A DNA stretch of 64,000 bases from Allobosea thiooxidans (GTDB lineage: Bacteria > Pseudomonadota > Alphaproteobacteria > Rhizobiales > Beijerinckiaceae). The notes beneath the pieces were generated by a model. It saw only the letters and a program-made list of their open reading frames with translations. It was not told the DNA's origin and searched no databases. The translations under genes were made by a program, and so were the position numbers. This document shows, in pieces, positions 18,583-27,131 of the stretch; position 1 is the stretch's first letter, and the number at the start of each line of letters is the position of its first letter. Location: positions 1 through 64,000 of the forward strand of contig NZ_FUYX01000013.1 of NCBI RefSeq assembly GCF_900168195.1. The letters run 5' to 3'.

Positions 18583-19593
18583 TCAGGCCTTGTCCGCGAG
18601 CTGGAAGCCGTGGGCGAGCGGGTCGCGGTCGTCGATGAAGATCGTGTTGTAGCCCGTCATCCGTGCCCAGCCTTCGATCGAGGGAATGATCGCGTCGTGA
18701 TTCCCGACCTTGGCGGCGGCTTCGACCCGGCCGCGGAACAGGGTGCCGATGATGCTCTCATGGACGAAGTCGTCGCCGGGTCTGAGTCGGCCCTTCGCCG
18801 CCCATTGCGCCATGCGCGCCGAGGTGCCGGTGCCGCAGGGCGAGCGGTCGAGCGCCTTGTCGCCGTAGAAGACGGCGTTGCGGGCATGGGCGTCGGGTTT
18901 CGTCGGGGCGCCGGTCCAGAGGATGTGGCTGAGGCCGCGGATCGCCGGATTCTCGGGATGCACGAATTCGTAGCGCGCGTTGAGGGCGGCGCGCAGCTTC
19001 GGGCTCCAGCGCAGCAGGTCGGACGGGTTGACGTCGGCGATGTCGCGGATCGCGGGTTGCGGATCCACGATCGCGTAGAAATTGCCGCCATAGGCGACGT
19101 CGACGGTCAGGGGGGCGAGCCCCTCGATCTCGACGGCGAGATCCGTCGCATGGAGATAGGAGGCGATGTTGGTGATGCGGACGCTGTCGACATAGGGGCC
19201 GTTGCGGCTGTAGCGCGCCGTCACCAGCCCCGCGGGGGTGTCGATCTTCAGCACGCCTTCCTCGCGCGGCGTCACGAGGCCGCGTTCCAGCGCCATCGTC
19301 ACCGTGCCGATCGTGCCGTGGCCGCACATCGGCAGGCAGCCCGAAGTCTCGATGAACAGGAAGGCGATGTCGGCGTCCGGCCGGGTCGGCGGGTAGAGGA
19401 TGGCGCCCGACATCATGTCGTGGCCGCGCGGCTCGAACATCAGCCCGGTGCGGATCCAGTCGTATTCGGCGAGGAAATGGGCGCGCTTCTCGACCATGTC
19501 CGCGCCATTCAGCTGCGGCGCGCCGCCGGCGACGAGGCGCACGGGGTTCCCGCAGGTGTGGCCGTCCACGCAGAAAAAGGTGTGTGTGGTCAT
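18583..19593 (-). CDS. 4-hydroxyproline 2-epimerase (proline racemase family)
   Basis: The 336-residue enzyme belongs to the proline racemase superfamily. It has both catalytic cysteines, Cys90 (MCGHGTIG) and Cys253 (SPCGTGTSA), which marks it as an epimerase rather than a trans-3-hydroxyproline dehydratase, where the first is replaced by Thr. The usual reaction is trans-4-hydroxy-L-proline to cis-4-hydroxy-D-proline, the first step of hydroxyproline breakdown. Its neighbour upstream is a FAD oxidoreductase fitting the next step. A GntR regulator gene is divergent from the pair. Confidence 0.9.
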   Translation of the reverse strand: MTTHTFFCVDGHTCGNPVRLVAGGAPQLNGADMVEKRAHFLAEYDWIRTGLMFEPRGHDMMSGAILYPPTRPDADIAFLFIETSGCLPMCGHGTIGTVTMALERGLVTPREEGVLKIDTPAGLVTARYSRNGPYVDSVRITNIASYLHATDLAVEIEGLAPLTVDVAYGGNFYAIVDPQPAIRDIADVNPSDLLRWSPKLRAALNARYEFVHPENPAIRGLSHILWTGAPTKPDAHARNAVFYGDKALDRSPCGTGTSARMAQWAAKGRLRPGDDFVHESIIGTLFRGRVEAAAKVGNHDAIIPSIEGWARMTGYNTIFIDDRDPLAHGFQLADKA

Positions 19594-19698
19594 GCTGTTG
19601 GCTCTGGCGGCTTCGGGTTTGATTCAAGCGTGCGGGGGCTCGGAAAGTCTGCTGCCCGAGCGCTGATAGGGGTGACGGCTCCCGGCGACGCGGACATC

Positions 19699-20931
19699 TT
19701 AGAACCGCCTCGGGCTGAACGGGGAGAGGTCGATGGCAGGCTTGCGGCCGGCGACCAGCGCCGCGACGAGGCCGGCGGTCGCGTGCGACTGCGTCATGCC
19801 GTAATGGCCATGGCCGAAGGCATGGAACACGTGGGGGTTGCGGCTGGCGGTACCGATGACCGGCAGCGAATCCGGCAGAGAGGGGCGAAAACCCATCCAG
19901 AGCCGGCCGCTCTCGAAGGCCGGCAGCCCTTCGATCATCGTCGCCGCCTTGTCGTAGAGCCGCTTCGTGCGGGCGTGGTTGGGCGGTGCCTCCAGGCCGC
20001 CGAATTCGACGGCGCCGCCGATGCGGAAGCCCGAATCGAGCGGTGTCGCGACAAAGCCGTGGCCTTCGAAGGCGACGGGACGGGAGAGCAGGCCGCCGAG
20101 ATCCGGAAAGCTGACATTGTAGCCGCGCTCGGTGTCGAGCGGCACCGCGTCTCCGAGCGCCGTGGCCAGCGGCTTGGCCCAGGCGCCGGCCGCGATCACG
20201 GCACGGTCGACGACGCGCTGCCAGCCATCGGGCCCGATGAGGGCAGGGCGCTCGCCGGTCGAGATGTTGTCGACCCGCGCCTTCTCGAAGACGGCGCCGC
20301 GGGCCAGGGCGGCCTCGAAGAGCAGGAGCGTCAGCTGATGCGGGTCGCTGATATGGGCGGCGTCGGGATGGAAGGCGGCGCCGGCGAAGCGCGGCTGCAG
20401 CGCCGGCTCCAACTGGCGCAACTCCTCCGGGCCGAGCATCTCCACCCTGATGCCGAATTCCGCCTGGCGCTTCGCCACGGTTTCGGCTGCGGCCATCGTG
20501 CCGGCATCGCCGAAGGCGTAGAGGCCGCCATTGCGGTGGATATGGCGCGTGAGGCCGGTGCTTTCGGTCCGCGCCAGCCAGGCCGGCAGCGCCAGCCCCT
20601 GAAGTGCGGCGAGCCCGGCGATCGAGCGTTCATAGGCTTCGGGCCGCGAGGCCAGGACGAAGCGGACGAGCCAGGGCAGCAGGCGTGGCAGATAGGCCGG
20701 GCGAATGCTGAGCGGGCCGAGCGGATCGGCGAGGAATTTCGGGACCTGCCGGAGGATCCGGGGGCTGGCGATCGGCAGGATGTCGGTATGGGCGATCCAG
20801 CCGGCATTGCCGCGGGACGGGCCGAAGGCTGGCTCCCGGCTCTCGACGAGCAGGACCTCGTGCCCCTCGTCGAGAAGCGCATGGGCGATGGCGACGCCGA
20901 CGATGCCTGCCCCGACGACCGCGACCTTCAT
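19699..20931 (-). CDS. FAD-dependent D-amino acid (probably D-hydroxyproline) dehydrogenase
   Basis: The 410-residue DAO-family flavoprotein starts with MKVAVVGAGIVGVAIAHAL (GxGxxG at residues 7-12) and ends with WMGFRPSLPDSLPVIGTA and FGHGHYGMTQSHATAGLV, as in DadA-like dehydrogenases. Beside a 4-hydroxyproline epimerase the likely job is to oxidise cis-4-hydroxy-D-proline to pyrroline-4-hydroxy-2-carboxylate. It is related to, but clearly different from, the DadA at 3866-5116. The start codon lies about 240 bp from the operator palindrome. The later pathway enzymes (deaminase, semialdehyde dehydrogenase) are not in this window. Confidence 0.85.
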   Translation of the reverse strand: MKVAVVGAGIVGVAIAHALLDEGHEVLLVESREPAFGPSRGNAGWIAHTDILPIASPRILRQVPKFLADPLGPLSIRPAYLPRLLPWLVRFVLASRPEAYERSIAGLAALQGLALPAWLARTESTGLTRHIHRNGGLYAFGDAGTMAAAETVAKRQAEFGIRVEMLGPEELRQLEPALQPRFAGAAFHPDAAHISDPHQLTLLLFEAALARGAVFEKARVDNISTGERPALIGPDGWQRVVDRAVIAAGAWAKPLATALGDAVPLDTERGYNVSFPDLGGLLSRPVAFEGHGFVATPLDSGFRIGGAVEFGGLEAPPNHARTKRLYDKAATMIEGLPAFESGRLWMGFRPSLPDSLPVIGTASRNPHVFHAFGHGHYGMTQSHATAGLVAALVAGRKPAIDLSPFSPRRF

Positions 20932-21170
20932 GGCAGGTTGCGTTCCTTCGGGGCGGAAGGCCGCTTCGCGGCAATCTCGACGCAGGCGGCCGAATGCGAC
21001 GGGCCGTTCATGATGTCGTGGCGGATACGGAGCCGGGCGGGGATCGGACAGGCAAAGGCCATCGGGTCATCTTCCCCTCGCAAGGACCGGCTCGCGGCGG
21101 CTTCCGTCCGGACCGGTTCGCGCAACGGTCCCGGGCAGTCGCGGTGCATGCCTGAAGCCGGCATGACCAC

Positions 21171-21204
21171 GAGCTTGATATATCTCGATTGATATATCAA
21201 GCTC
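21171..21204. promoter_or_regulatory. perfect 14-bp-arm operator upstream of the GntR gene
   Basis: GAGCTTGATATATC and GATATATCAAGCTC form perfect arms around TCGATT. The palindrome lies in the divergent region between the oxidoreductase gene and the GntR-family gene, 41 bp before the latter. GntR/FCD regulators bind such sites, so this is very probably its operator for both directions. Confidence 0.85.
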
Positions 21205-21244
21205 GCGATGGCGATCGGCCGTTGGGGCGCGAAATGGAGAGGGC

Positions 21245-21958
21245 ATGAATCGGCGGCAGCCTGCGGCAGGCGAGGGGCGGAACGATGCTGCTCCGGCGCC
21301 CGGCGAGAGTCTGGCGGAAGTCGCCTATCGCCGGCTCGAGGAGGCGATCGTCACCCTGTCGCTGCGGCCGGGCGCGGGGATGACCGAGGCGCAGTTGATC
21401 GATCTGGCCGGCCTGGGGCGTACGCCCGTGCGCGAGGCGCTGATCCGGCTGGCGCAGCACGGCCTGGTGGAGATCCTGCCGCGCAAGGGCATCCGCGTCG
21501 CCGACATCAACGCGATCGACATCATGGCGGCGCTCGACGCGCGCGAGGTGCTGGAGCGCCTCGTCGCGCGCGAGGCGGCGCGGCGCGCAAGCCCGGCGGA
21601 GCGGATCGCGATCATGGCGGCCGCCGCTGCGATGGGGCAGGCGGCGCAGGCCGGCGACGCCACCGCCTATATGCGGCTCGACAAGGAGCTCGACACCGCG
21701 ATCGGCGAGGCGGCGCGCAGCCCCTATGCCTCCCGCTCGGTCGAGCCGCTGCAAACGCTGATCCGGCGGGCCTGGTATCATTTCGAGCGGCGGGCGGATC
21801 TGCTTCCGGCGGCCGGGCACCATGTCGCGCTGGCGCAAGCGATTGCCGCCGCCGACGATGCCGCCGCCGCGAGCGCTAGCGACGCCCTGATGGAGCATCT
21901 CCGCAGGCGGCTGCTGGCGACGCTGGCCGGCGCTGCGGCGACAGGTCAGTCAATCTGA
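21245..21958 (+). CDS. GntR-family transcriptional regulator (FCD domain)
   Basis: The 237-residue protein has an N-terminal winged helix (about residues 20-85) with MTEAQLIDLAGLGRTPVREALIRLAQHGLVEI and the wing RKGIRVAD, then an all-helical FCD ligand domain. It probably senses a hydroxyproline-related metabolite and controls the divergent epimerase-oxidoreductase pair and perhaps the downstream flavin reductase. A perfect palindrome lies just upstream and a copy of its GATATATC core overlaps the stop codon. A GGAGAGGG precedes the ATG. Confidence 0.92.
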   Translation: MNRRQPAAGEGRNDAAPAPGESLAEVAYRRLEEAIVTLSLRPGAGMTEAQLIDLAGLGRTPVREALIRLAQHGLVEILPRKGIRVADINAIDIMAALDAREVLERLVAREAARRASPAERIAIMAAAAAMGQAAQAGDATAYMRLDKELDTAIGEAARSPYASRSVEPLQTLIRRAWYHFERRADLLPAAGHHVALAQAIAAADDAAAASASDALMEHLRRRLLATLAGAAATGQSI

Positions 21959-21965
21959 TATATCT
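21956..21965. promoter_or_regulatory. second GATATATC operator core
   Basis: TGATATATCT repeats the core of the large palindrome at 21171-21204. It overlaps the end of the GntR gene and lies about 110 bp upstream of the flavin reductase gene, so it could be a second, weaker regulator site. The arms are not extended here. Confidence 0.5.
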
Positions 21966-22076
21966 GGAATCGTCCAGAATCCGCGCCGACGGAGGCGCGC
22001 GTCTGGCGTTCGCAGGCGCGAGCCTCTACATGGTCAGCCATGCCGCTGGAGCCGGAAAGCTGACCCGATCGAGCCG

Positions 22077-22595
22077 ATGACGAAAACCGTCCACCCATTG
22101 CCGCCCGCCCTGGACCGCCCGGACGGTCAGGCCTTCCGCGATGCCATGGCGCAGGTGGTGAGCGCGGTCCATGTGATCACCACCGAGGGGCCGGCCGGCC
22201 GCCTGGGGCTCACCGCGACCGCGGTGGCCTCGGTCTCGGATACGCCGCCGACGGTGCTGGCCTGCGTCGCCAGGACCAGCCGCACGCTGGCTGCGATCGA
22301 GGCAAGCGGTGCCTTCTGCATCAACACCCTGCCCGCCCAGCTAGCGGAGCTCGCGGAGATATTCGCCAGCCGGCGCGGCATCGATGGCGAGGAGCGCTTC
22401 ATGACGGCGCGCTGGGGCAGGCTGGCGACCGGCGCGCCCGTTTTGCTTGACGCCGTCTCGGCCTTCGATTGCCGCCTGATCGCGGCACACGACGTCGCCA
22501 GCCACCGCATCCTGATCGGCGAGGTCGTCGGCCTGGGCGGAGAGGGGCGCGGCGCCGGGCTGATCTACCGCCAGCGCCGCTTCGGCTCGGTCTGA
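22077..22595 (+). CDS. flavin reductase-like, FMN-binding split-barrel protein
   Basis: The 172-residue protein matches the HpaC-type flavin reductase domain: FRDAMAQVVSAVHVITTEG, GLTATAVASVSDTPPTVLACV and GAFCINTLP form the FMN-binding part. Such proteins use NAD(P)H to reduce free flavin for a partner monooxygenase. No oxygenase is encoded nearby, so its partner is unknown. Its position between the GntR gene and the aconitase X genes is unexplained by the known hydroxyproline pathway. Confidence 0.85.
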   Translation: MTKTVHPLPPALDRPDGQAFRDAMAQVVSAVHVITTEGPAGRLGLTATAVASVSDTPPTVLACVARTSRTLAAIEASGAFCINTLPAQLAELAEIFASRRGIDGEERFMTARWGRLATGAPVLLDAVSAFDCRLIAAHDVASHRILIGEVVGLGGEGRGAGLIYRQRRFGSV

Positions 22596-22617
22596 GCGTC
22601 CTAACCGCGGAGCCGCG

Positions 22618-23028
22618 TCAGCCCGCCGCGATCATGCCCGCCACCGAGATGGCGAGCTTCAAGCCGTCGAGATCGGCCTGTTTCGCCGCCGGGAGGCGGA
22701 AGGCCGGTGGCGCCTGCCATCCCATTTCGCGGGCGACGACGAGGCCGAGCAGCAGGATGGCGTCCGGCGCGTCCAGCAGCAGGGCGGCTGGTGCCCTGCC
22801 GGCATGGACCAGCTCGAGCAGCACGGCAGAGGCCGAGGACGAGCCGATGGTGCCGGGCAGCGCCAGGATCGTGCCGGCGACATTGCGGCCGTGCTGCGGA
22901 TGGCGCGCATCGATGATCGTCCCGGTGGCGGGGTCGACGCCGCCCCAGAAGCTGATCGGGGCGGTCAGCGCCAGGCATCGGCCGTTCGCAGGGCCGCCGG
23001 GCAGCAGGATCTCGGCCTTCAGCTCCAT
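22618..23028 (-). CDS. aconitase X swivel-domain subunit (DUF126 type)
   Basis: The 136-residue protein corresponds to the swivel domain of aconitase X: ISFWGGVDPATGTIIDARHPQHGRNVAG and the LPGTIGSSSASAVLLEL motif with its serine run. In two-gene systems it pairs with the catalytic subunit. The start ATG at 23028 overlaps the end of the catalytic gene by 10 bp, so the two are co-translated. Confidence 0.88.
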   Translation of the reverse strand: MELKAEILLPGGPANGRCLALTAPISFWGGVDPATGTIIDARHPQHGRNVAGTILALPGTIGSSSASAVLLELVHAGRAPAALLLDAPDAILLLGLVVAREMGWQAPPAFRLPAAKQADLDGLKLAISVAGMIAAG

Positions 23029-24278
23029 GACAGAGGCTCCCTGACGAGCCGGCCCGCTACCGCGCTCTCGACGCATTCGGAGAGCGAGCCATAGGTCACG
23101 GCATAGCCGGTATTGCCCGGAGCGTAATGGGCGAACTTGCCGGAATTGGTCATCAGCACGGCCCCGTCGAGCCTCGGCAGGATAGGCGCGACCACCACGC
23201 AGGTATCGACCACGAAGATGACGCCCGCCTGTTCGAGCGCCTTGCGCCGGCCCTGCGCCTCCAGCGGTGCGAGGACGTGCCGGCCGGTATTGGCGTAGAG
23301 CGGGATCTGCAGGCGGCGTCCCGCGATCAGCCTTTCGGTCTCGTCGATCTCGGCCAGCGAAAGATGCGGCGAGCCGATCGCCACCGCATCGACGCGCTCG
23401 GTCGGCCCGGCGGTCGACAGCCGGGCCAGCGCCGCGGCGAGGTCGTCCGATGTCAGGGCGATCCGTTCCCGCGGCGGCGCCCCGCCCAAGGCCGTTGCGG
23501 CATCGGGCGCTTCCGGCGTGACGCCGGCGACATGGAAGAGGCCGACGCCGCCCGCCGAAGCCGCGGCCGCCCCGAGCGCCTTGAGGCGGTCCTCGCTGGC
23601 GCAGCCCTGCAGGCCGTCGATGACGGCGACCGCCGTGCCGGCCGTCCGGCCCAGGATGGTGCCGAGGACGGGATAGAACACCTCGGAGTGGCGCAGCGCC
23701 GGCGACAGGCCGGAGACGTCGAGCTGGAGGGCAGCGATGCGGTTCTCGCGCCGATGCAGGCCGTAGTCGGGCGCCCGCCCGCTGATGGCGCAGGCGATGT
23801 CGAGGAAGTCGCCATAGCGGTTGGTGCGCGCGCCGAGCACCGAATTGCAGAACACGACCGCATTCGATTCGCCCCAGGCCACGTCGGTGCCCCGTGCCGG
23901 CCGGTGCCCGGCCTGATAGGGCGCACAGGTCCAGCTCGGCTCGCAGCCCATCGCCTCATAGGCCCGCATCATCCGCCGGGCCATCTCGCGCTCGTGCGGC
24001 GGGAGCCGCACCGGCGCGCAGCCGGCCGGTGCGAGCGCGCCGACGTTCAGCGTCGCGCGGACCGCCACGCGGGCGCCACCCTCGACCAGCTTCTCGGCGA
24101 AGAGCGTGCCGGAATCGCCGTGATAGAGCGCGCCGTCGATATGGGCGGAGGCGATCGGGATGAGCCGCGGCGCGCCCATGAGTCGCGCGGCCTCCGCGAC
24201 GATGCGGATCGCCATGGCGGCGGCCTCTCCGGCCTGGCCGGCCGCGACGGCGCGCTCATCGGCCGTAAGCTCGAGCAT
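23019..24278 (-). CDS. aconitase X catalytic subunit, probable cis-3-hydroxy-L-proline dehydratase
   Basis: The 419-residue protein is an aconitase X (DUF521) catalytic subunit, with HIDGALYHGDSG and LIPIASAH near the N-terminus and GESNAVVFCNSVLGARTNRYGDFLDIACAISGRAP in the middle. Bacterial two-subunit members next to hydroxyproline genes dehydrate cis-3-hydroxy-L-proline to pyrroline-2-carboxylate. The reaction is inferred from the family and context, not proven. A GGAGGGG lies six bases before the ATG at 24278. Confidence 0.85.
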   Translation of the reverse strand: MLELTADERAVAAGQAGEAAAMAIRIVAEAARLMGAPRLIPIASAHIDGALYHGDSGTLFAEKLVEGGARVAVRATLNVGALAPAGCAPVRLPPHEREMARRMMRAYEAMGCEPSWTCAPYQAGHRPARGTDVAWGESNAVVFCNSVLGARTNRYGDFLDIACAISGRAPDYGLHRRENRIAALQLDVSGLSPALRHSEVFYPVLGTILGRTAGTAVAVIDGLQGCASEDRLKALGAAAASAGGVGLFHVAGVTPEAPDAATALGGAPPRERIALTSDDLAAALARLSTAGPTERVDAVAIGSPHLSLAEIDETERLIAGRRLQIPLYANTGRHVLAPLEAQGRRKALEQAGVIFVVDTCVVVAPILPRLDGAVLMTNSGKFAHYAPGNTGYAVTYGSLSECVESAVAGRLVREPLSWS

Positions 24279-24420
24279 CGATTCCCCTCCGCAACGCCGC
24301 GGCGCCCGGCGCCCTCTTGTGCCGAGGCGGGCTTTGCGCCCATGGATAGGAACTGGATAGCCTTCGAACCGCGCCGGCCGCAATCGTCCGAGCCGCGGCC
24401 AACTGCTCGGGAGATGCGCC

Positions 24421-24873
24421 ATGGCGATGACGATGAACGGCGAGGCGACCTTGCCTGCCGCCAAGGAGGTGGTCTGGGCCAAGCTCAACGACGCCGAGGT
24501 GCTGAAGGCCTGCATCCCCGGCTGCGAGCAGCTCAACAAGGACGACGACACGCATTTCTCGGCGGTGGTGAAGGTCAAGCTCGGGCCGGTGAAGGCGACC
24601 TTCAAGGGCAAGGTCGAGCTCAGCGAGCTCGACCCGCCGAACGGCTACCGCATCGCCGGCGAGGGCGAGGGCGGCATCGCCGGCTTCGCCAAGGGTGGAG
24701 CGCGGGTCAATCTGAGCGATGCCGAGGGCGGCCAGACCCTGCTGCGCTACGAGGTCGAGGCCCAGGTCGGCGGCAAGCTGATGCAGCTCGGCTCGCGACT
24801 GATCGATTCGGTCTCGAAGAAGCTCGCCGACGAGTTCTTCGCCAATTTCGCCAAGGCGGTCAGCGAGGGCTGA
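24421..24873 (+). CDS. coxG: CoxG-like SRPBCC protein
   Basis: This 150-residue protein has the CoxG/SRPBCC fold: MNGEATLPAAKEVVWAKLND, the ACIPGCEQL motif, FKGKVELSELDPPNGYRIAGEGEGG and the C-terminal LIDSVSKKLADEFFANF. CoxG in Afipia carboxidovorans helps anchor or mature CO dehydrogenase at the membrane. Here it sits ahead of the coxSLM genes but is separated from them by a chemotaxis receptor gene on the opposite strand. Confidence 0.88.
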   Translation: MAMTMNGEATLPAAKEVVWAKLNDAEVLKACIPGCEQLNKDDDTHFSAVVKVKLGPVKATFKGKVELSELDPPNGYRIAGEGEGGIAGFAKGGARVNLSDAEGGQTLLRYEVEAQVGGKLMQLGSRLIDSVSKKLADEFFANFAKAVSEG

Positions 24874-24876
24874 GGT

Positions 24877-26238
24877 TCAGGAGGCCTTGCGCAGCGTGTC
24901 GAGCGCCTGTGCGACGGCGGTCTCGGCGGCACCGACCTGAAGGGCGATGCCGGCTGCGGCCGCATTGGCCCGCTCCAACGCCGTCTGTGCCGTGTCGAGG
25001 CTGTCATTGACGGCGTTGGCGCTTTCGATCGCCGCGTCCGAGCTGTCGGCCACCAGCGCCGCGTCATGCGCGATCGTGGCGGTGACATTGCTCTGCTGTG
25101 TGACCGCTTCCGAGATCGCCTCGGAATCGAGCCTGATCGCATCCACCGTGGCGGCGATCGCCGCCGCATGCGCGCCGCAGGCCTCGGCGCTGGCGGCAAG
25201 CTCGGCGATCTGGCCGGCGATGTCCTGGGTCGCGCTCGCCGTCTGCGTCGCCAGGGACTTCACCTCGGAGGCGACGACGGAGAAGCCGCGACCGGCCTCG
25301 CCGGCGCGCGCCGCCTCGATGGTGGCGTTGAGGGCGAGCAGATTGGTCTGCGCGGCGATGTCGGCGATCATGCCGACGACCTTGCCGATATTGCCGGTGA
25401 CCTCGCGCAGGCGCAGGATCGCCTCGTTCATCTGGCTCGCGTCGAGCACGGCCTGATGGGTGATCGACAGGCTCTGCCGGGCGCGCTGGCCGATATCGGC
25501 GATGTTGGCCGACATCTCCTCGGTGGCCGCGGCGGTCTGCGCCGAGCGCTCCCGGACCACCATCGAGGCGCGGGCCACCTTGCCGACCGTCTCCTTGACG
25601 AACACGGTGGCGCGGCTGGTCTCGGCCGCGGTCGCGACGAACTGTTCGGCCGCACCGCTGATCGTGTCGTCGAGATTGCCGATCTGTCCGCGCAGCGTCA
25701 GCGCCGCCTCGTCGAGAGCCGCGGCGCGGCGTCGCGCTTCGGCTTCCTCGAGCTGCTGATTCACGGTCATCGCCGTGTTGACGTCATAGGTCAGGATCCG
25801 CTCGATGATGAACAGGTCCTGCGCGAACTGCCTGGGCGAAAACAGGGAGCGCCGCCGGCTTTCGAGGCAGAGCTCGCGGATCAGCGAGAACGCGATCGAG
25901 GCCCGGGCGCGGGCGCGGACATTGCCCTGCCTTTCCAGCAGGCAGAGCTGTTCCAGCGAGGCGACATAGGCCTCGTCGAGATCGCCTTCGAAGAGCAGGC
26001 GGAAATGCGCGGCGGAGGCTGGATAGAGGACCCCGGCGACGGGCTCGACCAGAGCGCGCAGCTCGGAATGGATCGTGAAGGCGCGCTCGAAATCTGCGAT
26101 CACCAGCTTGTCGATCAGGCTGTCGACAAGGGGGCGGTAAAGGCGCAGCCGCTCGCGCTGCTTCGCGCCGTAGCCGATGGCATGCAGGCGCCGCTGGATG
26201 TGATCGATCGTCCGGAGCAAGCCATAAACCCCGTTCAT
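24877..26238 (-). CDS. soluble globin-coupled methyl-accepting chemotaxis protein
   Basis: The 453-residue protein has an N-terminal protoglobin-like domain (to about residue 165) and a C-terminal MCP signalling domain whose hairpin tip reads [23 protein letters not shown]. No membrane helix is present, so it is cytoplasmic, as expected for globin-coupled sensors. The F-helix region after [10 protein letters not shown] normally carries the haem-ligating histidine, but none is present between DEAYV and SIAFSLI. Haem binding is therefore doubtful. The start is uncertain; the ATG at 26238 fits the domain. It is antisense to the cox genes. Confidence 0.85.
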   Translation of the reverse strand: MNGVYGLLRTIDHIQRRLHAIGYGAKQRERLRLYRPLVDSLIDKLVIADFERAFTIHSELRALVEPVAGVLYPASAAHFRLLFEGDLDEAYVASLEQLCLLERQGNVRARARASIAFSLIRELCLESRRRSLFSPRQFAQDLFIIERILTYDVNTAMTVNQQLEEAEARRRAAALDEAALTLRGQIGNLDDTISGAAEQFVATAAETSRATVFVKETVGKVARASMVVRERSAQTAAATEEMSANIADIGQRARQSLSITHQAVLDASQMNEAILRLREVTGNIGKVVGMIADIAAQTNLLALNATIEAARAGEAGRGFSVVASEVKSLATQTASATQDIAGQIAELAASAEACGAHAAAIAATVDAIRLDSEAISEAVTQQSNVTATIAHDAALVADSSDAAIESANAVNDSLDTAQTALERANAAAAGIALQVGAAETAVAQALDTLRKAS

Positions 26239-26537
26239 GGCCGGGAAACGCGCCACGAACAGCGAAACTGCGTGGATCCCCTTAAGAAATCGCCAATGGC
26301 CGGTTTTGCGCCTCGGTGAGGCCCCTTGGTGAAAAACGGCTCTGATTCTGCGCCAAACGCCATGCGTTCGGAAAGCGCCTCCTGCTTGACCGCGCAAAAT
26401 CGCGGGTCCACATTCGATTTTGAGCTGTTCCAAGGAAACGCCGCCCGCTGGGGCGAAGCTGCCGGAACGGCTCAGCCTGACCCAAACCCAGGGAGGGGGT
26501 GGGAGGGCGTCAGAGACGGGTCACAGGAGATGTGCTC

Positions 26538-27038
<501 letters not shown>

Positions 27039-27131
27039 GCCTCGGCCCGCGCCGGAGCGCGGGCTTTTCGTCCTTCATGCGTTCCATGCAGTGAGGCGCC
27101 CGCCAGAGGCGCCGTGCGAGGAGGGAACATC

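Noticed and set aside
18265..21192. A 975-residue reading on the plus strand
   Set aside because: It lies antisense to the epimerase and FAD oxidoreductase genes, whose motifs are clear. It is rich in Arg, Gly and Ala with no domain, as expected for a shadow of GC-rich genes.
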